Part shown: piece after piece, positions 31,874 through 38,771 of the stretch
Numbering within the stretch: the stretch's first letter is position 1
Layout of the letters: every line of letters begins with the position of its first letter
Origin: Acidobacteriota bacterium
Lineage (GTDB): Bacteria > Acidobacteriota > Blastocatellia > Pyrinomonadales > Pyrinomonadaceae
Assembly (NCBI GenBank): GCA_016700075.1
Contig: CP065000.1
Location: forward strand, 1,550,001 to 1,614,000
Reading direction: 5' to 3'
Length of the DNA stretch: 64,000 nucleotides
Made by a program: the position numbers and the translations under genes
The notes under the pieces: model-generated
Database searches by the model: none
Told to the model about the DNA's origin: nothing
Seen by the model: only the letters and a program-made list of their open reading frames with translations

Positions 31874-32749
31874 ATGCTTCAAATCCCAAAGGCCATCGAC
31901 GAAATTAATCGCTATCGCGTCATTAACGGCGACTGTCTTGAGCTTCTGCCCACAATTGATGCTGAAACTGTTCAGTGCTGTGTAACGTCGCCTCCATATT
32001 GGGGCCTACGCGACTATGACCATCCGGGTCAAATTGGGGCTGAGCCGTCGCCGGCCGAATACGTGGCAAATTTGGTCAAGGTATTTGCCGAGGTGAAGCG
32101 CGTCCTCCGAAAAGACGGGACGGTTTGGCTCAACGTTGGGGATGCATACGCCCGTAACGGTGGTACCGGCGGTCACGGGCCGAACGCTATCGTAGGTAAC
32201 ACAAAGAAGCTCATTCAAAAACGAAACTGTAAGGTGCCCGAGATCTGGGGATTGAAGGACAGGGATTTGATGGGACTTCCGTGGCGCGTGGCTTTCGCTC
32301 TGCAAGAGGACGGATGGTACTTGCGTCAGCGCATCACGTGGGTGAAGAAAACCGCGATGCCGGAAAGCGTCAAAAACCGCCCGACAACCTGTACTGAGGA
32401 GATTTTCCTGCTGACGAAATCGCCGACATACTTCTACGATTCCCAAGGCTTTCGTGAACCAACAGGAGCAAACCTTCGGAACTTCTGGCATCTTGGTCCA
32501 GAGCCGAGCGGCAACGGCCACAAAGCGGTTTACCCGCGGGAATTGGCACGACGATGTATTCTGCTTGGCTCGAAAACTGGTGATTTGGTCCTCGATCCCT
32601 TCGGCGGATCGGGAACCACTGGTGTTGCCGCTATGGAATTGGGGCGGAAAGCAATAATGATTGAGCTGAATCCAGAGTACGTAGAGTTGAGCGAGAAACG
32701 TGGGCGAACAGTTCAACCCCAACTCCAAATGCGCAAGACGGCGGAATAG
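31874..32749 (+). CDS. Type II DNA methyltransferase, beta class (likely N4-cytosine or N6-adenine)
   Basis: 291 residues. Motif IV, TSPPYWGLRDY (residues 38-48), comes before the SAM-binding motif I, DPFGGSGTTGVAAMELGRK, near the C-terminus; this order defines the beta class (PF01555). The S-P-P-Y form is most common among N4-cytosine enzymes but does not exclude N6-adenine. The target recognition region would be the central stretch around residues 90-190. The HNH nuclease gene follows 2 bases after the stop, making a compact restriction-modification pair. A TATAAT hexamer (31858-31863) lies about 10 bases before the start. Confidence 0.9.
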   Translation: MLQIPKAIDEINRYRVINGDCLELLPTIDAETVQCCVTSPPYWGLRDYDHPGQIGAEPSPAEYVANLVKVFAEVKRVLRKDGTVWLNVGDAYARNGGTGGHGPNAIVGNTKKLIQKRNCKVPEIWGLKDRDLMGLPWRVAFALQEDGWYLRQRITWVKKTAMPESVKNRPTTCTEEIFLLTKSPTYFYDSQGFREPTGANLRNFWHLGPEPSGNGHKAVYPRELARRCILLGSKTGDLVLDPFGGSGTTGVAAMELGRKAIMIELNPEYVELSEKRGRTVQPQLQMRKTAE

Positions 32750-32751
32750 AC

Positions 32752-33327
32752 ATGGCACGAGAACCCGGATCGAAAAAGAAGATTCTCGACTACTTCCTCG
32801 CTAACCTTGGCAAGGTGTTGGAGTCACGAGATATTCAGGCCGCGAGCGGCGGTGCCGTGGAGTGGGCGCGTAGAGTGCGGGAGCTACGCAATGAGGACGG
32901 CTATCAAATTCTTTCGCACAAAGATCGAGCAGACTTGAAGCCCAACCAATATTTACTCGAAACAGATAAACGCTTGCCCGCTTTTGCAAGGGATATTTCT
33001 AAGGAGACGCGCGCAAGAGTTCTCGATAGAAACGGAAACACGTGCCAGATGTGCGGACTGGCGGCCGGCGATGTCGACCCGTTCAATCCGGCACGGACGG
33101 TTCGTCTAACGATGGGCCATATTGTTGACAAGTCCAAAGGAGGCGACGATTCGGTCAACAACCTCCGAGCGTTATGCACTAACTGCAACGAAGGCATTCA
33201 AAATGCATCGATGCCGAAGCCCGATCGCGTCCATTTACTTTCTCAAATTCGCCGTGCGACGATCTCGGACCAAGAAGCGGTGCTCGAGTGGTTATTAACC
33301 AAGTTCAAGTCGAAGAGAAACGATTGA
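32752..33327 (+). CDS. HNH restriction endonuclease (partner of the adjacent methyltransferase)
   Basis: 191 residues. The C-terminal half is an HNH fold: CQMCGL (about 96-101) and CTNCNEG supply the structural zinc, and GHIVDKSKGGDDSVNNL holds the catalytic His and Asn. The N-terminal part (about 8-70) looks like a winged helix (KKKILDYFLANLGKVLESRD, ARRVRELRNEDGYQI), which probably reads DNA. It sits directly after a beta-class methyltransferase gene, so it is inferred to be the cognate type II nuclease with the same target. No controller (C) gene lies between or before them. Confidence 0.85.
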   Translation: MAREPGSKKKILDYFLANLGKVLESRDIQAASGGAVEWARRVRELRNEDGYQILSHKDRADLKPNQYLLETDKRLPAFARDISKETRARVLDRNGNTCQMCGLAAGDVDPFNPARTVRLTMGHIVDKSKGGDDSVNNLRALCTNCNEGIQNASMPKPDRVHLLSQIRRATISDQEAVLEWLLTKFKSKRND

Positions 33328-33334
33328 AATCGCA

Positions 33335-33565
33335 GACGAAGCGGCGCCAGTCTCAGACGAAGCGCTGCAAGTGCCTCACGAAGCCCTGCAACTTCCTCAC
33401 GAAGCCGTGCAAGTGCTTGACGAAGCGAGTAAAATGGCTTGCGAAGCAGCAACAGTCCGACCCGAAGCACTACAAGTCGCTCCCGAAGCGGTGCAAGTCC
33501 CTCACGAAGGCCAAAACATGGCTTCCGAAGGGCCGCGGGTGCTCGACGAAGCCCGAAAAGACAAC
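33335..33565. repeat. 21-bp degenerate tandem repeat (about 10.5 copies)
   Basis: Ten full 21-bp units plus a part unit run from 33335, with consensus close to CACGAAGCNCTGCAAGTNCCT. The GAAG core is almost invariant while the rest varies. In one plus frame it would read a heptad x-E-A-L-Q-V-P, in another K-C-K-S-L-T-K, and on the minus strand L-R-E-A-L-A-x, a leucine-zipper-like heptad. No start codon with a ribosome site serves any of these frames, so I do not call a gene. It begins directly after the HNH gene. Confidence 0.85.
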
Positions 33566-33620
33566 AACAACCGGCCGAAACCCGGCCCGGTCCGTTGATA
33601 TTTTCAGTTATAATGCGGCT

Positions 33621-33824
33621 ATGAACACGACTCACGAGACCAGCGTTGTTTCCTCGTCGCCGGACATCATGAGCGGAGCGGTTGTATTTACCGGTACGCG
33701 TGTGCCCACCCAGAGCCTGCTCGATTATCTCGCCGGGGAACACACACTCAAAGAATTCTTGGATGACTTTCCAATAGTTTCTCGCGAGCAAGCGTTGGCG
33801 CAGCTCGACGAATCGGCCGTGTAG
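33621..33824 (+). CDS. DUF433-family protein (VapB-like antitoxin)
   Basis: 67 residues from the ATG at 33621. The segment SGAVVFTGTRVPTQSLLDYL followed by GEHTLKEFLDDFPIVSREQA matches DUF433 (PF04255), a small winged-helix family that is usually the antitoxin next to a PIN-like toxin of the DUF5615 type. No such toxin gene follows: the next 230 bases hold only palindromic repeats. A TATAAT hexamer (33609-33614) ends 6 bases before the ATG, predicting a leaderless transcript. The same frame stays open upstream through the 21-bp repeat, but that part is repeat-derived and is excluded. Confidence 0.75.
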   Translation: MNTTHETSVVSSSPDIMSGAVVFTGTRVPTQSLLDYLAGEHTLKEFLDDFPIVSREQALAQLDESAV

Positions 33825-33835
33825 CGGCAGTTGAC

Positions 33836-33997
33836 TGTAGCCGTGGGTTTCAACCCACGGACAATTGCCACAGGAACCGCGTCGCGTAGCGACGATTGAA
33901 CGATCCATCTCATTTGCCGCTGACGCGGCAACTTTCATTTTTGCACCGAAACCGCGGGTTGAAACCCACGGCTACAATCGTCGATCGCTACGCGATC
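33836..33997. repeat. REP/REPIN-like nested inverted-repeat element
   Basis: Outer arms of 25 bp (33836-33860 and 33952-33976) are inverted copies with one mismatch; each is itself a hairpin (CCGTGGGTTTCAACCCACGG). Between and beside them lie CGTCGC-GTA-GCGACG (33880-33894), TTGCCGC-TGAC-GCGGCAA (33914-33931) and GATCGC-TAC-GCGATC (33983-33997). This layout matches REPIN/BIME-type elements mobilised by TnpA-REP proteins; no such transposase is in the window. Confidence 0.7.
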
Positions 33998-34017
33998 AAA
34001 AAATGCGACGTATCCGC

Positions 34018-34046
34018 TTGCATATGCAACCGTGTGGTTGCATAAT
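34018..34046 (+). promoter_or_regulatory. Promoter with overlapping operator for the ArsR/SRPBCC pair
   Basis: TTGCAT (34018-34023) and CATAAT (34041-34046) form -35 and -10 elements with 17-bp spacing. Between and over them lies a perfect inverted repeat, TATGCAACC-GTGT-GGTTGCATA (34023-34044). The start codon of the ArsR-type gene is 12 bases downstream. A repressor bound there would block RNA polymerase, so autoregulation is likely. Confidence 0.7.
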
Positions 34047-34058
34047 GTTTTCACGGTC

Positions 34059-34379
34059 ATGAAACGAGACATTTTCCAGGCCATTGCGGACCCGACGAGG
34101 CGGGCGATCATTGCTTTGATCGCGTTGCAGGCGATGACGCCGAATGCTATTGCGGAGCATTTTGACACCTCGCGGCAGGCGGTTTCGAAACACCTTCGGA
34201 TACTCACCGAATGCGAATTGGTAACGCAGGAACAGAAAGGCCGCGAGATCTTTTACACACTTGAGATCGAGAAGATGAAAGAGATCGATGAATGGCTGGA
34301 GCAATATCGAATGATATGGGAATCGAGGTTCGAACAGCTCGATTCGTTACTTACCGAACTTAAACAAAAGGATAAATAG
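34059..34379 (+). CDS. ArsR-family winged-helix repressor
   Basis: 106 residues from the ATG at 34059; an upstream in-frame GTG lies inside the operator and is rejected. The winged helix is plain: FQAIADPTRRAIIALIALQ, then NAIAEHFDTSRQAVSKHLRI, then the wing KGREIFYTL. No metal-binding CxC motif is present, so it belongs to the non-metal branch usually paired with SRPBCC (AHSA1) proteins, as here: the next gene is one, 11 bases on. The C-terminal WLEQYRMIWESRFEQLDSLL is typical of that branch. It probably represses the pair from the palindrome upstream. Confidence 0.88.
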   Translation: MKRDIFQAIADPTRRAIIALIALQAMTPNAIAEHFDTSRQAVSKHLRILTECELVTQEQKGREIFYTLEIEKMKEIDEWLEQYRMIWESRFEQLDSLLTELKQKDK

Positions 34380-34390
34380 GAGCTATAGAA

Positions 34391-34891
34391 ATGAAACCTG
34401 CAGAAGTAAGCACACCATCGGATGAAGAAGTGTTGATCAAACGAAGTTTTGATGCACCGGCGTCGCTGGTGTGGCGGGCATATACGGAGCCCGAGTTGAT
34501 GCGTCGTTGGCTAACGGCTATGCCCGGATGGTCGATGCCGGTGTGCGAGATGACCACAGAGGTCGGCGGCAAGTACCGCTGGCGTTGGCGCGATGACGCG
34601 AACGGCGTTGAGTTCGGCTTCACGGGAGAAATGCTTGAGTTCGTGCCGCACGAAAGGATCGTGCATACGCAGGTTTACGACCCCGGCAATATGGGCGGAT
34701 CGATGGGCGATGGTGCATCGATCATCACGGTCACGTTCAACGAATCCGATGGCATTACCCACGTCACAACCTCGATCAAATTCGCATCGAAAGAGGATCG
34801 CGATGCGGCGGTATCAACAGGCATGACCGACGGCATGGAAATGAGCTATAAGCAGCTCGACAACGTGCTGGCGGGGATCTCGGCCCAATAG
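34391..34891 (+). CDS. SRPBCC (AHSA1/START-like) domain protein
   Basis: 166 residues. The sequence IKRSFDAPASLVWRAYTEPE, RRWLTAMPGW, VGGKYRWRWRD and FTGEMLEFVPHERIVHTQ follows the AHSA1 helix-grip fold (PF08327), which encloses a hydrophobic cavity for a small ligand. The end, SYKQLDNVLAGI, is the usual long C-terminal helix. These proteins regularly follow ArsR-type repressors; the ligand and the function are unknown. Cotranscription from the promoter at 34018 is expected. Confidence 0.88.
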   Translation: MKPAEVSTPSDEEVLIKRSFDAPASLVWRAYTEPELMRRWLTAMPGWSMPVCEMTTEVGGKYRWRWRDDANGVEFGFTGEMLEFVPHERIVHTQVYDPGNMGGSMGDGASIITVTFNESDGITHVTTSIKFASKEDRDAAVSTGMTDGMEMSYKQLDNVLAGISAQ

Positions 34892-34896
34892 AATTA

Positions 34897-34980
34897 GACC
34901 GACGGTCGGTCATTCCGCGAAGCGACGCATAGCCCCGCCGTGAACGACGGGGCTATGATCGAAGAAGACTGCTGAAGCAG
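34897..34980. repeat. Cluster of short hairpin repeats
   Basis: Three hairpins lie in 84 bases: GACCGAC-G-GTCGGTC (34897-34911), a 10-bp stem CATAGCCCCG/CGGGGCTATG (34928-34957) and CTGCT-GA-AGCAG (34969-34980). The middle one has no T tract, so this is more likely a REP-type element than a terminator. Confidence 0.55.
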
Positions 34981-34995
34981 CCTCATAAGAATCTA

Positions 34996-35421
34996 ATGAA
35001 CGTACAGGAACAGATCAAACAGTTTATTGCCAGCCACCCGGAACCAAAATGCACCGATATCCAAACATTGCACGATATGATCCGGCGTGTAGATCCGGGA
35101 TGCAAATTGTGGTTTCTCGACGGCAAAAGCAGCGAAGGCAAGGTCGTTTCTAATCCGGATATCGGATACGGGTCTCGCCCCCACAAATACGCCAACGGGA
35201 CTACTCGCGAGTTCTATCAGATCGGCCTGAGTCCAAACAAAAGCGGGATCTCCGTCTATATCCTCGGTATCGAAGACAAAAAATACCTGGCCGAAACATA
35301 CGCCAGCACCCTCGGCAAAGCGACCGTGACCGGCTATTGCATCAGGTTCAAAGCTCTAAAAGATATAAACACCGACGTTCTCAAAGCGGCAATTGCGTTT
35401 GGGTTTGAGAATACGAATTAA
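34996..35421 (+). CDS. DUF1801-family protein
   Basis: 141 residues. The pattern LHDMIRRVDPGCKLWFLDGK, a substrate-pocket-like loop PDIGYGSRPHKYA, FYQIGLSPNKSGISVYILG and GKATVTGYCIRFKALKDIN fits DUF1801 (YdhG-like), an alpha/beta family of unknown function. No ribosome site is obvious. It lies after the hairpin cluster and before an unrelated secreted protein, with no operon partner. Confidence 0.75.
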   Translation: MNVQEQIKQFIASHPEPKCTDIQTLHDMIRRVDPGCKLWFLDGKSSEGKVVSNPDIGYGSRPHKYANGTTREFYQIGLSPNKSGISVYILGIEDKKYLAETYASTLGKATVTGYCIRFKALKDINTDVLKAAIAFGFENTN

Positions 35422-35437
35422 TCGCATAAGGAACATT

Positions 35438-36436
35438 ATGAGAAATATGAAATTCCTGCTTTTGTTGTTCTTTTTGTTTGGATTAGGAGCCGATATGAGT
35501 GGTCAGAACAAGAAATCACCCCCCGAGCAAGTCGAACAAATATTGCGTCAGAAGATTAAGGCGTCAAACAGTCTAGCAAAAAAGATTCGCTCCGCAGCCG
35601 ATGCAATAAACGATGAACTCCATGTTGGAACTATGTACAACGAGATTGATATTCCCGAGCATTCCTGTTTTGTGCTCGGAAGTCTCTTAGGACAGCAGAA
35701 GTTTGTTCAGCATTTAATAGTTAAGTATCAACCCAACTTTAAGCTCAGGACTAGCAAAAACGCACATAATTTAAGGGTTATGGCGATTTCGCTAGATAAC
35801 TTCTCAAATGTCGCAAAGGACATTCTTGCGATGTCATATGGCGAACGAGTAATTGAATGGAATCTTGATTGTGTGGGTAATCATGGGATACCAAAAAATA
35901 GGTGGATTGGTGAAGGCAAAGAAAAAACTTTCTTCCGAATTACCAATCAAGGAAAAGTTCTCCAAATTTTGGGACCGATCGAATCTGGATTTTCTGACAA
36001 GATTATTTCGGCAATAAAAAATAATCCAAATGTTGAGACTATCTCACTCGGTTGCGGGGGAGGATCGGTTTATGAAGCACTAAAGGCCGGGCGATATATT
36101 CGTTCACTTGGGCTTGAAACCACATTGTGGAATAACTGCTACTCAGCTTGTCCTCTTGTATTCATGGGCGGTGAGAAACGTACTATATGGTCTCCTTATC
36201 CTTCCCTAGGGCTTCATCAAATCTACACCACGAATGGAGCTGTGCCCTTCACCTCGCAGGTTTACGTAGACATTTATAAATACCTTGACGAGATGGGTGT
36301 GGACAGCAAATTTGTTGTCACAAACATGTGGAAGGCAGCTCCAAACAAAATGAACACGATCAAGACTGACGCCAATCTATGCAAGACAAAAATAGCAACA
36401 TGGGTGCAGCGATGGTGTTCTTCAGACGATTACTAA
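35438..36436 (+). CDS. Periplasmic ClpP-like serine protease-fold protein (COG3904-like)
   Basis: 332 residues from the ATG at 35438 (AAGGAAC upstream). A signal peptide (about 1-20) leads to a helical region and then a ClpP/crotonase-like domain (about 170-270). KVLQILGPIESGFSDKIISA forms the first strand, GGGSVYEALKAGRYIRSLG the oxyanion turn, CYSACPLVFMGGEKR holds the nucleophile serine, and SLGLHQIY the histidine. This pattern matches COG3904-type predicted periplasmic ClpP-like proteins. The substrate is unknown. The gene is clearly more AT-rich than its neighbours (runs such as AAAAAATAATCC), which suggests transfer from a low-GC donor. Confidence 0.78.
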   Translation: MRNMKFLLLLFFLFGLGADMSGQNKKSPPEQVEQILRQKIKASNSLAKKIRSAADAINDELHVGTMYNEIDIPEHSCFVLGSLLGQQKFVQHLIVKYQPNFKLRTSKNAHNLRVMAISLDNFSNVAKDILAMSYGERVIEWNLDCVGNHGIPKNRWIGEGKEKTFFRITNQGKVLQILGPIESGFSDKIISAIKNNPNVETISLGCGGGSVYEALKAGRYIRSLGLETTLWNNCYSACPLVFMGGEKRTIWSPYPSLGLHQIYTTNGAVPFTSQVYVDIYKYLDEMGVDSKFVVTNMWKAAPNKMNTIKTDANLCKTKIATWVQRWCSSDDY

Positions 36437-36495
36437 TAAGGAGCTAAGCTTCGAGAAGCTGCTCACCAAGCACTGAAATCTGATAAGGAGAAATA

Positions 36496-37104
36496 ATGAG
36501 AAAAATAATTGCAGCAGAATTCATGACGATCGATGGTGTCATACAGAACGAGGAAGCAGACGGTGACGGGTTTAAGTATGAAGGGTGGTTTTTCGGATAT
36601 ACGGACGAGGAAGCCGGGAAAGTGATACAGAGGCGGCTGGCCAAGCCGGTGGATCTGCTGTTGGGGCGGAAGACGTTTGACATGTGGGAGCCGTATTGGC
36701 CGACGCATTCGCATTTCTGGCCGAATGTGATGACTGCGACGAAGTACGTCGCCTCGAACACTCGAACCTCAAGCGATTGGTAGCCGACGGTTTTTTTGGG
36801 CGGCGATCTTGCGGAAAAGGTACGCGAGCTCAAACAAACGGACGGCCCCGACCTGTACGTGTTCGGAAGCGCGGACCTGCTTCAGACGCTTTTCAAAAAC
36901 GACCTCGTCGATGAATTGGAACTGATGATAATGCCGATCACGCTCGGCGAGGGAAAACGCCTCTTCCAGAACGGCACGATCCCGGCGTCCTTCAAGGTGA
37001 CCGACAGCCTGATCTCGCCAAACGGCAACATCTGCATCACATACACACGCGACGGCGACGTAAAAACCGGAGCGCCTCAGATAGAGGAGAATGAGAACGG
37101 TTAG
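36496..37104 (+). pseudogene. RibD C-terminal/dihydrofolate reductase-like gene interrupted by an in-frame amber codon
   Basis: Two halves in the same reading frame (36496-36783 and the part from 36784 to 37104) together make one 202-codon protein of the YwjB/YyaP-type reductase group. The first half has MRKIIAAEFMTIDGVIQ and LLLGRKTFDMWEPYWPT, and the second has FLGGDLAEKVRELK, DLYVFGSADLLQTL and ELELMIMPITLGEGKRLF, all expected in order. The only break is TAG at 36781-36783, in the context W-stop-P-T-V-F-L-G-G. A single C-to-T change from CAG (Gln) explains it. The remaining codons are intact, so the event is recent, a sequencing error, or suppressed. The group acts in or resembles pteridine reduction; the substrate is not known. 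Confidence 0.8.
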
Positions 37105-37139
37105 TCGGGTCGGCGACTTGTTGATGGAGATCCCTCCTA

Positions 37140-37412
37140 ATGAATGAAATTGAAAACTACGAGAACATCTATTATCTTGAGCATCCGCATTTTACGGTCG
37201 GGCACGTGGATCAGTGGGGCGAGAGCGGATACCTGTATTTTGAGGGCAAGGTCTATTCTTATGAGGAAGACCGCAAATGTCAGTACGGCAGGACGTATTC
37301 GCCAATGACCATTAACGAATTCATCGCGTATGCGGCAAGGTACCAGATCGAAATTCCGCAGTTCTTTTTGGATGTTCTCGACAATGCCGCGGGCAATTCA
37401 GCGTCAGATTAG
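37140..37412 (+). CDS. Small hypothetical protein
   Basis: 90 residues, acidic and rich in Tyr and Glu, with no leader or membrane segment. A run of short beta-like segments (HPHFTVGHVDQWG, GYLYFEGKVYSYEE) is followed by a helical C-terminus (NEFIAYAARYQIEIPQFFL). I do not recognise a family. AGATCCCTCCTAATG stands before the start, with no good ribosome site. Codon use is like its neighbours. Confidence 0.5.
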   Translation: MNEIENYENIYYLEHPHFTVGHVDQWGESGYLYFEGKVYSYEEDRKCQYGRTYSPMTINEFIAYAARYQIEIPQFFLDVLDNAAGNSASD

Positions 37413-37448
37413 TATTGATTCGGTATATTTTGCGATAATGTCGCCGCT

Positions 37449-38006
37449 ATGAAGAAAAACCTCTCCGCCGCCGAACGCAACGCCCTCATTGAAACTCTCA
37501 AATCACGTTTCGATGCGAATAAACACCGCCACAAAGGCGTCAATTGGGCCGCCGTCGAGGCCAAACTCAAGAAAAGTCCCGCCAAACTCGGTTCGCTTTT
37601 TGCGATGGAGAGCACCGGCGGCGAACCTGATGTCATGGGTTTTGACAAAAAGACCGGCGAGTTCATTTTTGTCGATTGCTCGCCTGAAAGTCCGAAAGGC
37701 CGGCGGAGCGTTTGCTACGACGCTGCGGCTTTAGCATCCCGCAAGGAGCACAAACCCGCCCACAGTGCTCTCGGAATGGCCGCCGAAATGGGCATCGCGA
37801 TCCTCGACGAAGCCGAATACCGCAAACTTCAGAGTTTCGGCCCCGTAGATACAAAAACTTCAAGCTGGATCGCGACTCCTGCCGATATTCGTGAGCGCGG
37901 AGGAGCGTTGTTCGGCGACTGGCGTTACGGCCACGTTTTCATTTATCACAACGGAGCGGAATCGTATTACGCCGCGAGGGGCTTTCGCGGTTCGCTGAGG
38001 ATATGA
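37449..38006 (+). CDS. DUF4256-family protein
   Basis: 185 residues. The sequence LKSRFDANKHRHKGVNWAAV, AMESTGGEPDVMGFDKKTGE, FVDCSPESPKGRRSVCYD, GIAILDEAEYRKLQ and GALFGDWRYGHVFIYHNGAE matches DUF4256, an uncharacterised bacterial family found scattered in genomes. No catalytic motif is established. A GATAAT hexamer lies about 9 bases before the ATG. The gene stands alone. Confidence 0.82.
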   Translation: MKKNLSAAERNALIETLKSRFDANKHRHKGVNWAAVEAKLKKSPAKLGSLFAMESTGGEPDVMGFDKKTGEFIFVDCSPESPKGRRSVCYDAAALASRKEHKPAHSALGMAAEMGIAILDEAEYRKLQSFGPVDTKTSSWIATPADIRERGGALFGDWRYGHVFIYHNGAESYYAARGFRGSLRI

Positions 38007-38158
38007 AAGCGGCTGAGAATAGGTCAAAGCTCAAGGAGATAAAGACGGATCCGCAAGCTGATTCACTACATTTTTCGCCGGAACCTATACAACCCTGAAT
38101 ACTAAAGTTTATACTAAGATTTGTTAAACCTGTTTTATCAGGTTTACGAGGAGGGCGA

Positions 38159-38665
38159 ATGAAAAAATGGATCTTGGGAATAGTTTTAGTAGGGATCATC
38201 CAGTTCGCATTTGTCGTCTATACGCAGCTGCAGGCCCCGCTTGAACTTGATGTTGCGGCGGTTGAGTTTGGCGCTGATCCGCTCACGCCTTCGCCTGTGA
38301 GCATTGATGGTCCGGCCCCATCGTCCGAACCTGCCAAAAACTGGGATATTTCCGGTTTGCGCGCCGTATCGCGGAACTCGGATGTGTACGCCTCGGCTAT
38401 CAAACGGCCGGCAAGGAAAAATTCGACATTCGCGGCAAAAACCGACGGTTCAAAAGCTGATCGCATCAATTTCACACCGCCAAAGCCCGCTCGCTCTGAG
38501 GATCATAATACCGTGGCCGTCAGCTATAGCGATGCTCGAAAGACCGCGGATTGTGACGGCTTCGATGACGAAGCCCGGCAAAAACGTTCCTTCATCGCCA
38601 AAGCCGCTCCGGTTGTTAAGAAACCATGGGAGTGGATGAAGGCATTGGGCTCAAAATTCAATTAG
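38159..38665 (+). CDS. Hypothetical single-pass or secreted protein
   Basis: 168 residues. A membrane segment or uncleaved signal (about 4-22) leads to a low-complexity, basic, Pro/Ser/Ala-rich region without recognisable domain, ending in KKPWEWMKALGSKF. GAGGAGGGCG is a good ribosome site. The gene could encode a periplasmic or surface linker protein; no function can be given. A terminator for the convergent katG follows it. Confidence 0.5.
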   Translation: MKKWILGIVLVGIIQFAFVVYTQLQAPLELDVAAVEFGADPLTPSPVSIDGPAPSSEPAKNWDISGLRAVSRNSDVYASAIKRPARKNSTFAAKTDGSKADRINFTPPKPARSEDHNTVAVSYSDARKTADCDGFDDEARQKRSFIAKAAPVVKKPWEWMKALGSKFN

Positions 38666-38695
38666 AAATGGTCCCATCCGGCAACATTTCAACGA

Positions 38696-38726
38696 TGAAA
38701 AAAAGGCGGCCCATTATAGGGCCGCC
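38696..38726 (-). terminator. Rho-independent terminator of katG
   Basis: A perfect 8-bp stem GGCGGCCC/GGGCCGCC (38705-38712 and 38719-38726) is followed on the minus strand by a run of T residues (A run at 38698-38704). It lies 45 bases beyond the katG stop. Confidence 0.85.
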
Positions 38727-38771
38727 CACAATAATTAGAGATTCACGCCTGAAGGCGTCAGTCTGAACAGT

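Noticed and set aside
33335..33565. 21-bp repeats considered as a CRISPR array
   Set aside because: Units are directly abutting and degenerate, with no unique spacers of constant length and no cas gene.
33371..33598. A gene for a heptad-repeat protein starting at the GTG at 33371
   Set aside because: No ribosome site, the frame is entirely made of the minisatellite, and other frames are equally open.
36496..37104. Frameshift as the cause of the split reductase-like gene
   Set aside because: Both halves are in the same frame (starts differ by a multiple of three), so the break is an in-frame TAG and not an insertion or deletion.
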